Notes: generated by a model from the sequence alone, not told the origin. Positions 8,435 to 18,598 are shown, counted from the stretch's first letter. The stretch is 64,000 nt of DNA from Dehalococcoidia bacterium (GCA_030747175.1 JASLLE010000004.1:21519-85518), one strand, 5' to 3'. Translations and numbers: made by a program.

Positions 8435-9406
8435 TTGGCCACGACAACCGGTCCCGAGCTACTGGCACGGGAAATCGTTCAGAACGTCGAGAAGGTGATC
8501 GTCGGCAAGACCGCCGTCGTCGAACTCGTCGTGATCGCCTTGATCTCGCGCGGCCATGCCCTGATCGAAGACGTGCCGGGCGTCGGCAAAACCATGCTGG
8601 CCCGCAGCGTTGCGCGATCGGTCGGATGTGATTTCCAGCGCATTCAATTCACGCCGGATTTACTGCCCAGCGACATCACCGGGGTCTCGTTCTACAACCA
8701 GAAGAGTTCGGAATTTGAATTCAGACCCGGACCGATCCTCTCGCAGATCGTCCTGGCCGACGAGATAAATCGGGCGACCCCCAAGACACAGTCGGCATTG
8801 CTCGAAGCGATGGCGGAACGCCAGGTGACCGTGGAGGGTGTCACACACCGCCTCGCCGATCCCTTCATGGTGATGGCGACCCAGAATCCGATCGAGTATG
8901 AGGGCACCTTCCCCCTGCCGGAAGCGCAACTGGACCGTTTCTTTCTGCGCGTCAGGGTCGGCTACCCGACTATGGACCAGGAGATCGCCATCCTGGACAG
9001 CCAGATCCTGGCGGAGCCGATAGACAACCTGGAACCGGTAGCAAATCCGGGGGACATTATCGAACTCCAGAACGCAGCCCGGAACGTTTACGTTCACGAT
9101 CTGATCAAGGAATACATCGTCGCGCTGACCAACGAAACGCGCGACCACCAGGACGCCTCGCTCGGCGTATCGCCACGAGCGTCACTGGCGCTCATGCGCG
9201 GCGCACAGGCGCGTTCCATGATCGATGGGCGCGACTATGTATCGCCGGATGATGTGAAGTCCATTGCGAGAGCCGTGATGGCACACAGGTTGATCATCTC
9301 GCCGGCGGCGCGGATGCGCGGGGTCAACGGCGAAGACCTGATAGGCGAGGTGCTCGACTCCGTGCCGGTCCCGGGCGCCGAGGTCGGCGGTCCGGCGCGC
9401 GGATAG
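8435..9406 (+). CDS. MoxR-family AAA+ ATPase
   Basis: A 323-residue AAA+ chaperone-like ATPase. It has Walker A (EDVPGVGKT, near residue 48), a TPDLLPSDITG segment typical of MoxR, Walker B (VLADEINRA), sensor 1 (MVMATQNPIE), the arginine-finger region (PLPEAQLDRFFLR) and a C-terminal lid. MoxR proteins act in the cytoplasm, often with DUF58 and transglutaminase-like partners, to mature or assemble other proteins. Exactly those partners follow, nine bases and then four bases of overlap away. The TTG start is supported by GAGAGGG seven bases upstream and by the conserved N-terminus. Confidence 0.93.
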   Translation: MATTTGPELLAREIVQNVEKVIVGKTAVVELVVIALISRGHALIEDVPGVGKTMLARSVARSVGCDFQRIQFTPDLLPSDITGVSFYNQKSSEFEFRPGPILSQIVLADEINRATPKTQSALLEAMAERQVTVEGVTHRLADPFMVMATQNPIEYEGTFPLPEAQLDRFFLRVRVGYPTMDQEIAILDSQILAEPIDNLEPVANPGDIIELQNAARNVYVHDLIKEYIVALTNETRDHQDASLGVSPRASLALMRGAQARSMIDGRDYVSPDDVKSIARAVMAHRLIISPAARMRGVNGEDLIGEVLDSVPVPGAEVGGPARG

Positions 9407-9415
9407 GCCTCGGCC

Positions 9416-10846
9416 GTGTTGACCGCCCGCCCCGCCATCTCACGCCGGCCTTCAGTGTCCGCAAGACGGTCCCGCGGGCGGCGGATTGGACACTGGATTT
9501 ACGATCATCGCCGGGCGGCGATCGTCGTCCTTGTCACCATCCTGACCTTCACCTCCGGAATGGGGACGGGATTCACGCTCTCCTTCAGGCTCGGGTACGT
9601 CCTGGTCATCATGCTGGCCGTGGCGTTCGTATGGTCCCGGATCGGCTTCGCCCGGATCGATGCCAGGGTTCGGCGCCCGAACAGGCCAATGCGCGTCGGC
9701 GAGCAGCTATCGGAAACGGTTGAAGTCGCCAACCACGGAGGATTGCCAAACCCCTGGATAGAAATCGAAGAAGTGACCGATATCCCGGGAGTGCGCGCGG
9801 GCCGGGTAATCGACATGCCGGGCGTGATCGTAAATCGAAGTTTTGAAGTTGAAGCGCCGATGGTCCAGCGCGGCGAGTTTGCTCTTGGCCCGTTAATCGT
9901 CCGATCCGCCGACCCGTTCGGGTTGTTCCCGAACTCCAGACAGTACCAGGGTATCGACCGCCTGCTCGTATACCCGCGTGCCGTTGCGATTCCGGATTTC
10001 GCCATGGCACACCTCAATCTGAGTGGTGACGCGGGCGACCGTCGCCGAACCCATCTCGTGTCGCCGCACGTGTCGTCTGTTCGTGACTACGTTGCCGGCG
10101 ACAGCATGAGCCGGATCCACTGGCCGAGCACGGCTCGTCACTCCAAGTTAATGGTCAAACTTTTCGATCAAGGTGAGGCGGGCGAAGTCCTGGTGGTCTT
10201 CGATCAACACCGTTCTACGGTCGCCGGACACGACGCAGAGTCCGCCGACGAATACGGGGCGGCCGTGGCAATTTCGGCCATCGAAAAGTACCTCGGCATG
10301 CAACTCCCGGTCGGCTACGTCTCGTACGGCAGTCACCCGATGACCACGCCACCGGTCCGAGGCGGAGGACAGCTTGAAGCGATCACAAGAAACATCGCCA
10401 TAAGCAGGCCGGAGGGGGACGTGGACCTGGTCGACATCCTCGCCGAACTGGATCCGTCGATCGGAGCGAACACGGCGCTCGTGGTAGTCACTGCGTCGCG
10501 ATCCGCATCCAGCCCGAATAACTGGATTGCGGCGCTTCAGGGCCTGGCCCGGCGTGGCGTCAACGTCACCGTGGCGCTTATGGACCGGGAATCGTTCCTG
10601 GACGACGACCAGGTCACCGGGGGCGATGCCGACTCCAACTCGGGCGTACTCGTGGATCTCGTCAGCGCGGGGGTCAGGACCTACCTGCTGAAACAGGGAG
10701 AGCGGCTGGCCAGTTCGCTGACCGATCCTGTTCGGGAGACAGAGATCGCCGGTCCAGATCATGAATTCGGCATAGCCGGGCAAAGCGTCGTTGAACGCGG
10801 TGAAGAAGATGGTCTGGCCAGCGCCGCGGCGGGAGTCGGCGATTGA
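9416..10846 (+). CDS. DUF58 domain membrane protein
   Basis: A 476-residue protein with two membrane segments near residues 35-75 and a large soluble part that contains the DUF58 core: SVRDYVAGDSMSRIHW then STARHSKLMVKLFD, followed by a von Willebrand-like stretch (GEVLVVFDQHR, ALVVVTASR). DUF58 proteins are the usual second member of MoxR operons; their biochemical role is undefined. GTG 9416 is nine bases after the moxR stop. The last bases overlap the next gene's TTG (TTGA), so translation is probably coupled. Confidence 0.88.
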   Translation: MLTARPAISRRPSVSARRSRGRRIGHWIYDHRRAAIVVLVTILTFTSGMGTGFTLSFRLGYVLVIMLAVAFVWSRIGFARIDARVRRPNRPMRVGEQLSETVEVANHGGLPNPWIEIEEVTDIPGVRAGRVIDMPGVIVNRSFEVEAPMVQRGEFALGPLIVRSADPFGLFPNSRQYQGIDRLLVYPRAVAIPDFAMAHLNLSGDAGDRRRTHLVSPHVSSVRDYVAGDSMSRIHWPSTARHSKLMVKLFDQGEAGEVLVVFDQHRSTVAGHDAESADEYGAAVAISAIEKYLGMQLPVGYVSYGSHPMTTPPVRGGGQLEAITRNIAISRPEGDVDLVDILAELDPSIGANTALVVVTASRSASSPNNWIAALQGLARRGVNVTVALMDRESFLDDDQVTGGDADSNSGVLVDLVSAGVRTYLLKQGERLASSLTDPVRETEIAGPDHEFGIAGQSVVERGEEDGLASAAAGVGD

Positions 10847-13539
10847 GTACCAGTACGCTGAGCCGGCCGGCGACGAACGGTATTGAAATTACCGGCCGGG
10901 TCCGGCGAGTTTTGGAGATCGCCGGACACATCGCCGGCATCAGCGGCCTTGAAGGGCTCATCACTTACGTCCTTCTTGGCCTGATGGCGCTCGTGGTCGC
11001 ATGGTCCGTTCAGCTGGCTGACTGGGGAGACTCCCCGGTCCTGATCTGGACGGTACTTACCGGCGCAGCCCTGGGCGTCGCGTTCACCCGTTCCCTGGGC
11101 CCGTGGCCGTTACGCCACCTCGCCGGGATCATGATCGGCGTGCCTTTTGCTATCTGGCAGGTCTCGTCCAATGCGGACGGCACAAACGTTATCGCCCGAT
11201 TTGGCGATACCTGGACCCGGCTCGAAATATGGATCGATATCGCAAGGGCGGACGGCATTAGCACGGACCCGTTGCCGTTCAGTGTTTTCCTGTCCGTCAT
11301 CGCCTGGATCGTTGCCTATACCGCCGGGTGGAGCCTGTTCAAATGGCGGTCGCCGTGGGCGCCGTCGTTCATTTTTGGGATCGCGATCCTCACAAACCTG
11401 AGCTATAGATTCGGCCAGTTTGAGTACACCTTCTATTTCTTCGCGGCGATTGCCATTGCCCTGTTTGCCCACCTGACCCTGGTTAACACCCGCCGCCGGT
11501 GGGACGCTGCCGGTATCCAGTACTCCCATGGAATTAGCCTCGACAGCATCATGACGCCGATCCTGATCGGAGCAATCGTTGTCGTGATCGCGGGATTCAT
11601 GCCCATGTACAGAATCCGGCCGGAGACCCTGGACCGGGCATGGGGAGCGATGAAGGATCCGTTCCGCGACGGACTCGGAGGCCACGCGTCGCGGTTGTTC
11701 CCGAACGTTGGAGGCGTCGGATCGGGCGATTTGGGCGCTTTCGATCAGGTCCTCGCCTTCAAGGGAAGTATCAAGTTCAAACAGGACCCACTGTTCTTTG
11801 TCGAGTCACGGTACGAGACGCTCAACCCGGCGCGCGCTTACGCCGTTTATACATCGCAGGGATGGCTTGCGGGGCCCGTCACCGAGGTCACCCGTCAACC
11901 GTCCGAGTCGTTGCCCCTTGAGGGAACCCTTCTTGAGCGTATCGCCGTCGAGCAGCGCCTCGTCTCGGACGAAGAAAGATTGGGATTCGCTATCCCCGGC
12001 GACTACACCCTCAATATCGACCGCCCTTACATCTCGGAAGAACTCCCGCCGCTACGAGTTCGGCTAAACATGGTGGAGGGTACGCTCGACCCAAACCTCC
12101 CGGAAGATGTCATTGCTTACTCCGACGCGCTCAGGGAGATTTACGTCAACTCAGACCTCATCACCGCGCCGAGGGTTGACGATGTGATCGCAGAACTCCT
12201 GCCGCCCGACCTGGAGATAATCGAGTTTGAGGAAAGAAACGGCGCTCTGGAATGGATAAGCGTCGAGCGTATCAGCGAGCCGATTTTCGACCAGCTGGCG
12301 GTTCGCTTCACTGAACGCGCCGAAACGGGCGAACCGATCATCGTGCAACGGTTGTTGTCGCAAGCCACGGAAGACCAGCTCAACGAAGCCGGAACCGAAT
12401 ACCCGCTGTGGGTGACGGACCGGTATCTCCAGTTGCCGGGGACGCTTCCCGACGAGGTAGCGGACCTCGCCGGTCAGATAATCACTGATGCCCGGGCTGT
12501 CACGCCGTACGAGAAAGCTGAAGCCCTGGTCGCCTATCTACAGGGTTTCGGATACAGCCAGGATATTGAGGGTCCGGGACCGAAACAAGATGGAGTTTCT
12601 TACTTCCTGTTCGATACCGCTCTGGAACCCTGCCGGGGTGACTCCGTCGGCCCCCGGTGCGATGACGATGGGGCGAAAGGCTACTCCCAGTATTTCGGCT
12701 CGGCCCTCGCCGTCATGTTGCGTACCCAGGGCGTGCCGGCGCGCATGATCTCTGGATTCAAGGCCGGCGAGTTTGATCCGGTGCGCGCCGGCTTTGTGAT
12801 CCGGGATGTCGACAGCCACGGTTGGGCGCAGGCTTACTTCCCTGAATACGGTTGGATCGATCTGGAATCCACTCCCGGCGCGTCTCAACCGGTGCGTGGT
12901 GTGCTACCAGAAATGGAGATAACGGTGTCGTCGGGAACCGACTCTTTCGCCGCCGGTGCCGACCTGTTCACAGAGACCGGGGAATCCCCGGTGGGGACGG
13001 GCGATGGCCCTGACCTGGATCAACTTCTGAGCGCCTCCGGCCGGGACAGTTCGACGCCGGTCTGGCCGTTCATTGCGGGCGTGGCGACCATGCTGGCATT
13101 CATCGGCGGCGTCTTCGCATGGCGCTGGCGCTACTGGGCGATGTCGCCGACCGGCCGAGCCTACGCCGGTATGTCTCGATTGGGCTGGCTCTCCGGGACC
13201 GGACGACGACCGCATGAAACCCCCGGCGAGTACGCTCTGCGGCTCGGCGAGATAGCTCGTGACGCCGATGATGGGGCACAGGCGATAGCAACGGCCTTCG
13301 AGATTGAAACGTACGGCGGACGCGAGGTCCCGGAAGCGGTTCACGAGGGTGCAAAAGACGAGTGGCCGACGGTTCGCTGGGCGCTGTTGCGGCGGTCTCT
13401 GCTCCGGCTAATCGGGGTCAAACCGCGACCCCCGCTCAGGGTGATGATGGCCAATCCGGTACAGCGCCCCCTTTACTCCAGCCTGGCCGCCGCAGAGATG
13501 GAAATTTCAGACGGGTCCGGAGTACAGGCCGGCGCTTGA
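10843..13539 (+). CDS. Transglutaminase-like membrane protein (TgpA type) with substituted catalytic Cys
   Basis: An 898-residue membrane protein. The N-terminal third has about six membrane segments, followed by a large outside region holding a transglutaminase-like fold, and a membrane segment near residue 745 (VWPFIAGVATMLAFIGGVFAW) with a cytoplasmic DUF4129-like tail. The transglutaminase motifs are G-Y-S-QYFGSALAVMLR (615 is Ser where the family has Cys), GVPARMISG, His659 in DSHGWAQAYFPEYGW and Asp673. The two other triad positions are kept. Two extra cysteines lie just before (EPCRG, PRCDDD). It may be a non-catalytic binder or an unusual serine variant. It closes the MoxR operon, starting at TTG inside the previous stop. 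Confidence 0.88.
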   Translation: MSTSTLSRPATNGIEITGRVRRVLEIAGHIAGISGLEGLITYVLLGLMALVVAWSVQLADWGDSPVLIWTVLTGAALGVAFTRSLGPWPLRHLAGIMIGVPFAIWQVSSNADGTNVIARFGDTWTRLEIWIDIARADGISTDPLPFSVFLSVIAWIVAYTAGWSLFKWRSPWAPSFIFGIAILTNLSYRFGQFEYTFYFFAAIAIALFAHLTLVNTRRRWDAAGIQYSHGISLDSIMTPILIGAIVVVIAGFMPMYRIRPETLDRAWGAMKDPFRDGLGGHASRLFPNVGGVGSGDLGAFDQVLAFKGSIKFKQDPLFFVESRYETLNPARAYAVYTSQGWLAGPVTEVTRQPSESLPLEGTLLERIAVEQRLVSDEERLGFAIPGDYTLNIDRPYISEELPPLRVRLNMVEGTLDPNLPEDVIAYSDALREIYVNSDLITAPRVDDVIAELLPPDLEIIEFEERNGALEWISVERISEPIFDQLAVRFTERAETGEPIIVQRLLSQATEDQLNEAGTEYPLWVTDRYLQLPGTLPDEVADLAGQIITDARAVTPYEKAEALVAYLQGFGYSQDIEGPGPKQDGVSYFLFDTALEPCRGDSVGPRCDDDGAKGYSQYFGSALAVMLRTQGVPARMISGFKAGEFDPVRAGFVIRDVDSHGWAQAYFPEYGWIDLESTPGASQPVRGVLPEMEITVSSGTDSFAAGADLFTETGESPVGTGDGPDLDQLLSASGRDSSTPVWPFIAGVATMLAFIGGVFAWRWRYWAMSPTGRAYAGMSRLGWLSGTGRRPHETPGEYALRLGEIARDADDGAQAIATAFEIETYGGREVPEAVHEGAKDEWPTVRWALLRRSLLRLIGVKPRPPLRVMMANPVQRPLYSSLAAAEMEISDGSGVQAGA

Positions 13540-13706
13540 GTACGATGTCTTCGAAACGGCGTACGGGTGGATAGCGTAATCGCGTCTGAGGATGGGACCA
13601 GGCGGATCAGCCTTCCGGAGCGGCAAGGGCCGACGCCCTGGCGGGGCTGGGCAGATGATCGAAGTCGGACAGCGTACAACTCAAGCTGCACGCGTGAGCA
13701 AGGGAG

Positions 13707-13961
13707 TCAGTCAGAGTCGCCCTGCGATGTCGGGTCGTCGATGCCGATCTCTGATAGCTGGACCAGGGTTTCGAGGGCGTCGCGTGCGATCTCTGCTTCT
13801 TCCTGCGGGGCGACCAGCCTGACGGGTGTCGCAGACACGCCCAGAAAACCGTATGTGTCGCCCGCCCTCAACTGGCACCTGATCTGTGCCTGGGAGAGCA
13901 GATCCTGCCACATCTCCGCCGTCATCTGATCCGGCGCGGTGGCAAATACAACCCATTCCAT
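13707..13961 (-). CDS. DUF2007-like small protein
   Basis: An 84-residue protein resembling the DUF2007 (putative signal-transducing, GlnB-like fold) family: a short b-strand start (WVVFATAPDQMTAEMWQDLL), then IRCQLRAGDTYGFLG, VRLVAPQEEAEIARDALE. Such proteins are small soluble sensors or ligand binders of unknown function. It is transcribed with or just after dnaE, whose stop is 28 bases away on the upstream side. The opposite-strand open frame at 13567-13929 has no recognisable family and is treated as a shadow. Confidence 0.65.
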   Translation of the reverse strand: MEWVVFATAPDQMTAEMWQDLLSQAQIRCQLRAGDTYGFLGVSATPVRLVAPQEEAEIARDALETLVQLSEIGIDDPTSQGDSD

Positions 13962-13989
13962 AAGTACAGCTTACGCCCCGATAAATTAC

Positions 13990-16900
13990 TTACGCGGGGG
14001 TGGCGTCTGCCATCCCCGGGATCAAGACGTTCTCACTTCCTATCAGCTCAGACAGGTTTGATACAAGCTCGTCACACGGCTGGATGGCGAACGGCATTTC
14101 CAGTGTCACGACCCGTTCTCCCGTCTCGACTTCAAGGATAAACGGGTGATCGCCCTTGTAGTTCAGGAGCAACCGGATGATGTCCTCGAATCGGTCCTTG
14201 TCCTCGGATGTCACGCCGGTCTCGGATACCCGTATCGACATCGCCGGTTGCGCTGGAACTGGTGATTCTGAATGGCCGGAAGAAGCGCCATTTCCGTTGG
14301 TCGCGCCGTTCTGCCCCGTGGCGATGCCGGCGGGGTTTGCCCCCATCGGGGATGCCGGCGTGAGCCGGTTCGGGTTATGCGGCGGAGGGGCTTGCGCCGG
14401 GGCGCCGGGCTGACCCGGGGAGGCGTTCGTCAATGGGACGGCTTCTTCGTGTCCGGGCAATCGATACTCCCGTGCTTCTTCCACTGATATTGATACGCGT
14501 CCGTCGCGTTCCCGCACCGATCCGGTTAGCGAAACAAATGTCCCCTGCTTCCAGAGATGTTCGGTCGCCGCAAGAATGTTGGACCACACCACGAGTTCTA
14601 TGTCGCCGCCGAGCAACCCGAACTGGATGGATACAAAGCGGTCTCCCTTGCGCGTCGTCAGCTCGTGGACCGTGCCGACCTGTCCCACCGAGGATTTGCG
14701 CTGGCCTGAAATATCGGCCGTGAGCTGGTTTGCGAACACGATCGATTCGTCTTGCAACTGGTACATCGCGCGGGTGATCGGGTTCTCCGTGATCTCGACG
14801 CCAAGCAACTCACGCTCCCAGAGCGTTCGCTCGTGATCGGTAACATCGCCGCCGCTCGGCAGTTCAAGTGCGGGGAGGGGGGTGTCCACGGAGTCGCCGA
14901 GCATATCGAACATGGTGCTCTGGCCGGAGTCGCGCAACTCGCTCTCGCGCCGGATCAGGGCCATGATCCGGTCCAGTCCTTCGATCATGGCGCCGCGATC
15001 GCCGAGCCGATCAAACCCGCCGACCTTCATCAGGCTCTCAAGGGCGCGTTTGTTGAGGCCGCCGAAATCGACACGCTTGCAGAAATCTTCTAGCGATTCG
15101 AACGGCCCGCCGGAGTTTCGCTCTTCGATGATCGGCTCGATCGCACTCGCCCCGACGTTCTTGACGGCGGCCATGCCGAAACGGATGGCTTCCGTGTCAT
15201 CGTTGCGATCAACAGAGAAACCGACCTGCCCGAGGTTTACGTCGGGCGCCAGGACAGTGATGCCGAGTCTGCGGCATTCGGTGATGGCGGCGCTGAGCTT
15301 GTCCGGCGCGCCCGTCGCTGCGTCCAGGAAGGCCACCATGTACTCGACGGTGTAGTTGGCCTTCAGGTATGCCGTCCAGTACGACACCATGGCGTAACAG
15401 ACGCTGTGCGCCTTGTTGAAGGCGTACCCGGCGAACGGCTCGATCAGGTTGAACATCTGCTGCGAGAGTTCGGGAGAGTAGCCGTTGCTGATACCGCCGG
15501 CGATGAACTTCTCGCTTTCGGCCGCCATGACCGCTGCGTCCTTCTTGCCCATCGCCTTGCGGAGGATGTCCGCCTCTCCGAGCGTGTATCCGCCGAAACG
15601 CTGTGCAACCAGGAGCACCTGGTCCTGGTAGACGACGATCCCGTAGGTCTCTTCGAGCAGATCTCTCAGGTCATCGTGCGGGTAGGTGATCTGGCTGCGG
15701 CCGTGCTTGGCGTTAATAAAATCGCCGATGAACTCCATCGGGCCGGGCCGATAAAGAGCGATCATGGCGGCGACATCCATGACCGAGTTCGGACGCAGCT
15801 CTTTGATGTAGCGCCGCATCCCTGAGCCTTCAAGCTGGAACACGCCCGCCGTCTCGCCGGATGACAGCATGTTGAACGTGGCCGAGTCATCGAGCGGAAT
15901 GTCCGGCAGCGTCAGCGTCTCGCCGCGCGTCTCGGCGATCAGTTTGAGGGCGCGATCAAGGATGGTGAGGTTCGTCAGCCCCAGGAAGTCCATCTTGAGC
16001 AACCCGATCTTTGCGAGCGGCGCCATCGGGTACTGCGTCGTTGGAACGGCGTTCGCATCGGACCCGGTGGCCCGGGCGAGCGGGACATAGTCCGTGAGCG
16101 GTTCTTCCGTGATCATCACCCCGGCGGCGTGGGTGCTGGCGTGGCGGACCGTGCCCTCGATCCCCTGTGCAAGATCCAGCAGGCGCTGGCCATTGCCGCC
16201 ATCGTTCGCCGCCTGCTGAAGTTCCGGGGTCTCGTTGATCGCCTCCCCGAGCGTGATCTTCAGCGTGTTCGGGATAAGCCGCGCCAGCCGGTCGACCTCG
16301 GCGAGCTCGGTGCCAAGCGCCCGTCCGACATCCCGAACCGCCGCCTTCGCGCCGAGGGTGCCGAATGTAACGATCTGCGCCACGTGCCCATCGCCGTACT
16401 TGTCCAGGCAGTAGCGGATGACCTCCTCACGCCGATCGTCCTGGAAGTCCATGTCGATATCAGGCATCTCGCGTCGTTCGAGGTTCAGGAAGCGTTCGAA
16501 CACGAGCCTCGTGGCGAGCGGATCGATGTCGGTTACGCCGAGACAGTACAAAACCAGGCTCGCGGCCGCGCTTCCGCGCACGCCGAAAACGATGCCCTCC
16601 CGGTGGACGAAGTTGGCGATGTCCCAGACCACCAGGAAGTAATCCGGGAACCCGGTTTTTTCGATCACCTCGAGTTCGTAGTTGAGCCGGTCCCAGACGG
16701 CCTGGTCGGCGCTCGGGTAACGCTGAACCAGGCCCTCTTCACAAAGCGTCCTGACGTACTCGAGAGCGGTTTCGCCGTTCGGCGTCTGGTAACGCGGCAA
16801 CCGGCTCTGAGTGAAGTCGATCTCAAGCTCACACTCTTCGGCGATCCGGCCGCTGTTGGCGATCGCTTCGGGATGCTCGGGGAAGAGGGCCGCCATCTCT

Positions 16901-17637
16901 TGCTCAGATCGCAGGTAGAAGGTTGGATCCTCCATCTTCATCCGGTTGCTGTCCGTGACGAGCGAGTTGGTCTGGATGCACAGCAGGATGTCGTGGAGTT
17001 CGTGGTCGGACGGGTGCGTGTAATGGTTGTCGTTCGTGGCGACCAGTGGAGTGCCGGTTTCCTTCGCCAGCTCAAATACGGCCCGGTTCATCGTGAGCTG
17101 ATCGGGGATCTTCTCGTGCCACATCACTTCCAGGTAATAGTCATCCCCAAAGACCTGGCGGTACCAGTCCACGGCTTCTCGCGCTTTGTCCACCTGGCCG
17201 CGTACGACGTGGGTGCCAATCTCGCCGGAGAGGCAGCCGGAAAGGACGACGAGACCCTCGGAGTGCTCTTCGAGGATCTCGCGATCCATACGGGGCCGAT
17301 AGTAGAACCCTTCAAGCTGGGCCTTGCTGGCGAGTTTGAGGAGGTTTCCGTAGCCGACCTCGTTCTTCGCCAGCACCGTAATGTGGTACGGGGACCGGTC
17401 GGAGGGATTGCGGGTCAGCCGACTGTCCTGCGCTACGTAGCCTTCCATGCCGATGATCGGCTTGATGCCGGCGGCCTTGCAGGCGCGGTAAAAGTCGATC
17501 GCACCGTACATCACCCCGTGATCGGTGAGTGCTAGCGCGCTCTGTCCGAGTTCGGCCGCCCGATTGGCCATCGCATCGACCGAACTCAGCCCATCGAGGA
17601 GGCTGTACTCGGAATGATTATGGAGATGAGTGAACAA
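13990..17637 (-). CDS. dnaE: DNA polymerase III alpha subunit
   Basis: A 1215-residue replicative polymerase of the C family. An N-terminal PHP domain (residues 1-200) keeps its metal-site residues (HLHNHSEYSLLDG, LTDHGVMYG). The palm has the catalytic aspartates in PDIDMDF near residue 393, and the usual YQDQVLL and GYAFNKAHS segments follow. An OB-fold lies near 990-1080, then a Pro/Gly/Asn-rich linker and a small C-terminal domain. The TTG start at 17637 gives the family N-terminus directly. An AAAAGG site lies upstream. The linker before the last domain is longer and less ordered than usual. Confidence 0.97.
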   Translation of the reverse strand: MFTHLHNHSEYSLLDGLSSVDAMANRAAELGQSALALTDHGVMYGAIDFYRACKAAGIKPIIGMEGYVAQDSRLTRNPSDRSPYHITVLAKNEVGYGNLLKLASKAQLEGFYYRPRMDREILEEHSEGLVVLSGCLSGEIGTHVVRGQVDKAREAVDWYRQVFGDDYYLEVMWHEKIPDQLTMNRAVFELAKETGTPLVATNDNHYTHPSDHELHDILLCIQTNSLVTDSNRMKMEDPTFYLRSEQEMAALFPEHPEAIANSGRIAEECELEIDFTQSRLPRYQTPNGETALEYVRTLCEEGLVQRYPSADQAVWDRLNYELEVIEKTGFPDYFLVVWDIANFVHREGIVFGVRGSAAASLVLYCLGVTDIDPLATRLVFERFLNLERREMPDIDMDFQDDRREEVIRYCLDKYGDGHVAQIVTFGTLGAKAAVRDVGRALGTELAEVDRLARLIPNTLKITLGEAINETPELQQAANDGGNGQRLLDLAQGIEGTVRHASTHAAGVMITEEPLTDYVPLARATGSDANAVPTTQYPMAPLAKIGLLKMDFLGLTNLTILDRALKLIAETRGETLTLPDIPLDDSATFNMLSSGETAGVFQLEGSGMRRYIKELRPNSVMDVAAMIALYRPGPMEFIGDFINAKHGRSQITYPHDDLRDLLEETYGIVVYQDQVLLVAQRFGGYTLGEADILRKAMGKKDAAVMAAESEKFIAGGISNGYSPELSQQMFNLIEPFAGYAFNKAHSVCYAMVSYWTAYLKANYTVEYMVAFLDAATGAPDKLSAAITECRRLGITVLAPDVNLGQVGFSVDRNDDTEAIRFGMAAVKNVGASAIEPIIEERNSGGPFESLEDFCKRVDFGGLNKRALESLMKVGGFDRLGDRGAMIEGLDRIMALIRRESELRDSGQSTMFDMLGDSVDTPLPALELPSGGDVTDHERTLWERELLGVEITENPITRAMYQLQDESIVFANQLTADISGQRKSSVGQVGTVHELTTRKGDRFVSIQFGLLGGDIELVVWSNILAATEHLWKQGTFVSLTGSVRERDGRVSISVEEAREYRLPGHEEAVPLTNASPGQPGAPAQAPPPHNPNRLTPASPMGANPAGIATGQNGATNGNGASSGHSESPVPAQPAMSIRVSETGVTSEDKDRFEDIIRLLLNYKGDHPFILEVETGERVVTLEMPFAIQPCDELVSNLSELIGSENVLIPGMADATPA

Positions 17638-17666
17638 GGCGCGTGAGAACCTTTTGTGCGCGAGCT

Positions 17667-17691
17667 CGGAAGGGGATGCGCATCCCCTCCG
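17667..17691. repeat. Perfectly closed palindrome upstream of dnaE
   Basis: GGGGATGC and GCATCCCC abut with no loop and the arms extend with one bulged A to a 12-base match (17667-17691). It lies between the RDD gene and dnaE on the minus strand. There is no T-run on either side, so a simple terminator is unlikely; a regulator site or small dispersed palindrome is possible. Confidence 0.6.
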
Positions 17692-17802
17692 TTAACGATG
17701 CTCCCGGCCTGGGACCGTTCGCCTCCCGGCGGAAACACCGGCGGTCACCGGGTGCTCGGACTATAGCCCGCGGAGCGGTCGCGCGTCGAGACCCTGCATC
17801 CC

Positions 17803-18540
17803 CTAAATGTTGTTGTGGATGGATGGCATGTCACCACTTCTTGTGGATATCTGCTCATCAGAACCCCAATTTGGGTCGAAGTCCACGAGTGACGCGAACA
17901 GGGTGGCCAGGAAAACCATCAATGCCACGATCAAGATGATCATCAGTACGAGGCTGATCCAGAAAATGGCTTTAGCCGTCGGGGAGCTTGTGCCGGGCAG
18001 GTCATCTACTTCGGGACCAGACTTAACGACGTAAGTCCCTACCCATTTATCGTGCCAGGTTCGATTGTCGCGATCCCAGTATGCGGTCCAGAAACCTGCA
18101 CCGATCACGATGAAGCTAATCATGCTCGCCAGAGCGCGGACCCACATCTGGAAAAAACCCGCCAGCTCTCCCGTGTCCCGAACCACCCTGAGACCGACAA
18201 TACGCGCTCCGATATCCTGCCCTCGTTGGTACAGGACCATCGTCCAGAAGAATGCGCCGATCGACAAAAGCCAACCGACAACCGGGAGAGCGGTTATGAA
18301 CTGGACAGCGATGTAAGAGATTAGCCAGGCTCCGGTTCGGCTTCCCATGGGGGCAAGCTCGCCCGGGATGGCGGTCCCGTTTGATGCGATGGTGGAAGGC
18401 AGATAGGCCCCGGGATCACCGGTTTGATGTTGGCCGCGTAAACCTGCCGGAACCTGAGTGCCGCATTCCCGGCAGAAGTTGGCGCCCGCCATAAGACGAG
18501 CGCCACAATTGCCGCAGAATCCCTGGATCGACGAAGTCAA
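17803..18540 (-). CDS. Zinc-ribbon RDD-family membrane protein
   Basis: A membrane protein of about 245 residues. An N-terminal zinc ribbon with two CxxC pairs (FCGNCGARLMAGANFCRECG) is followed by a Gly/Ser/Pro-rich linker, then an RDD domain with membrane segments (ISYIAVQFITALPVVGWLL), the QDIGARIVGLRVVR signature and a final helix (FWISLVLMIILIVALMVFL). RDD proteins are small transporters or scaffolds of unclear role. The frame runs upstream into fabF, but TTG 18540 is chosen because AGGGGG lies seven bases before it and the zinc ribbon starts just after. Confidence 0.8.
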   Translation of the reverse strand: MTSSIQGFCGNCGARLMAGANFCRECGTQVPAGLRGQHQTGDPGAYLPSTIASNGTAIPGELAPMGSRTGAWLISYIAVQFITALPVVGWLLSIGAFFWTMVLYQRGQDIGARIVGLRVVRDTGELAGFFQMWVRALASMISFIVIGAGFWTAYWDRDNRTWHDKWVGTYVVKSGPEVDDLPGTSSPTAKAIFWISLVLMIILIVALMVFLATLFASLVDFDPNWGSDEQISTRSGDMPSIHNNI

Positions 18541-18598
18541 AATTGACCCCCTGCCTCCGCTCGATATTGCCTTCCGTCGAGTCTCGTCTGCCGGTTCC

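Noticed and set aside
13567..13929. 120-codon plus-strand open frame
   Set aside because: It covers the DUF2007-like gene on the other strand, which has a family match; the plus product has none.
16129..17535. 468-codon open frame opposite dnaE
   Set aside because: It lies wholly inside dnaE, which is certain; the product has no family features and follows from high-GC codon use on the other strand.
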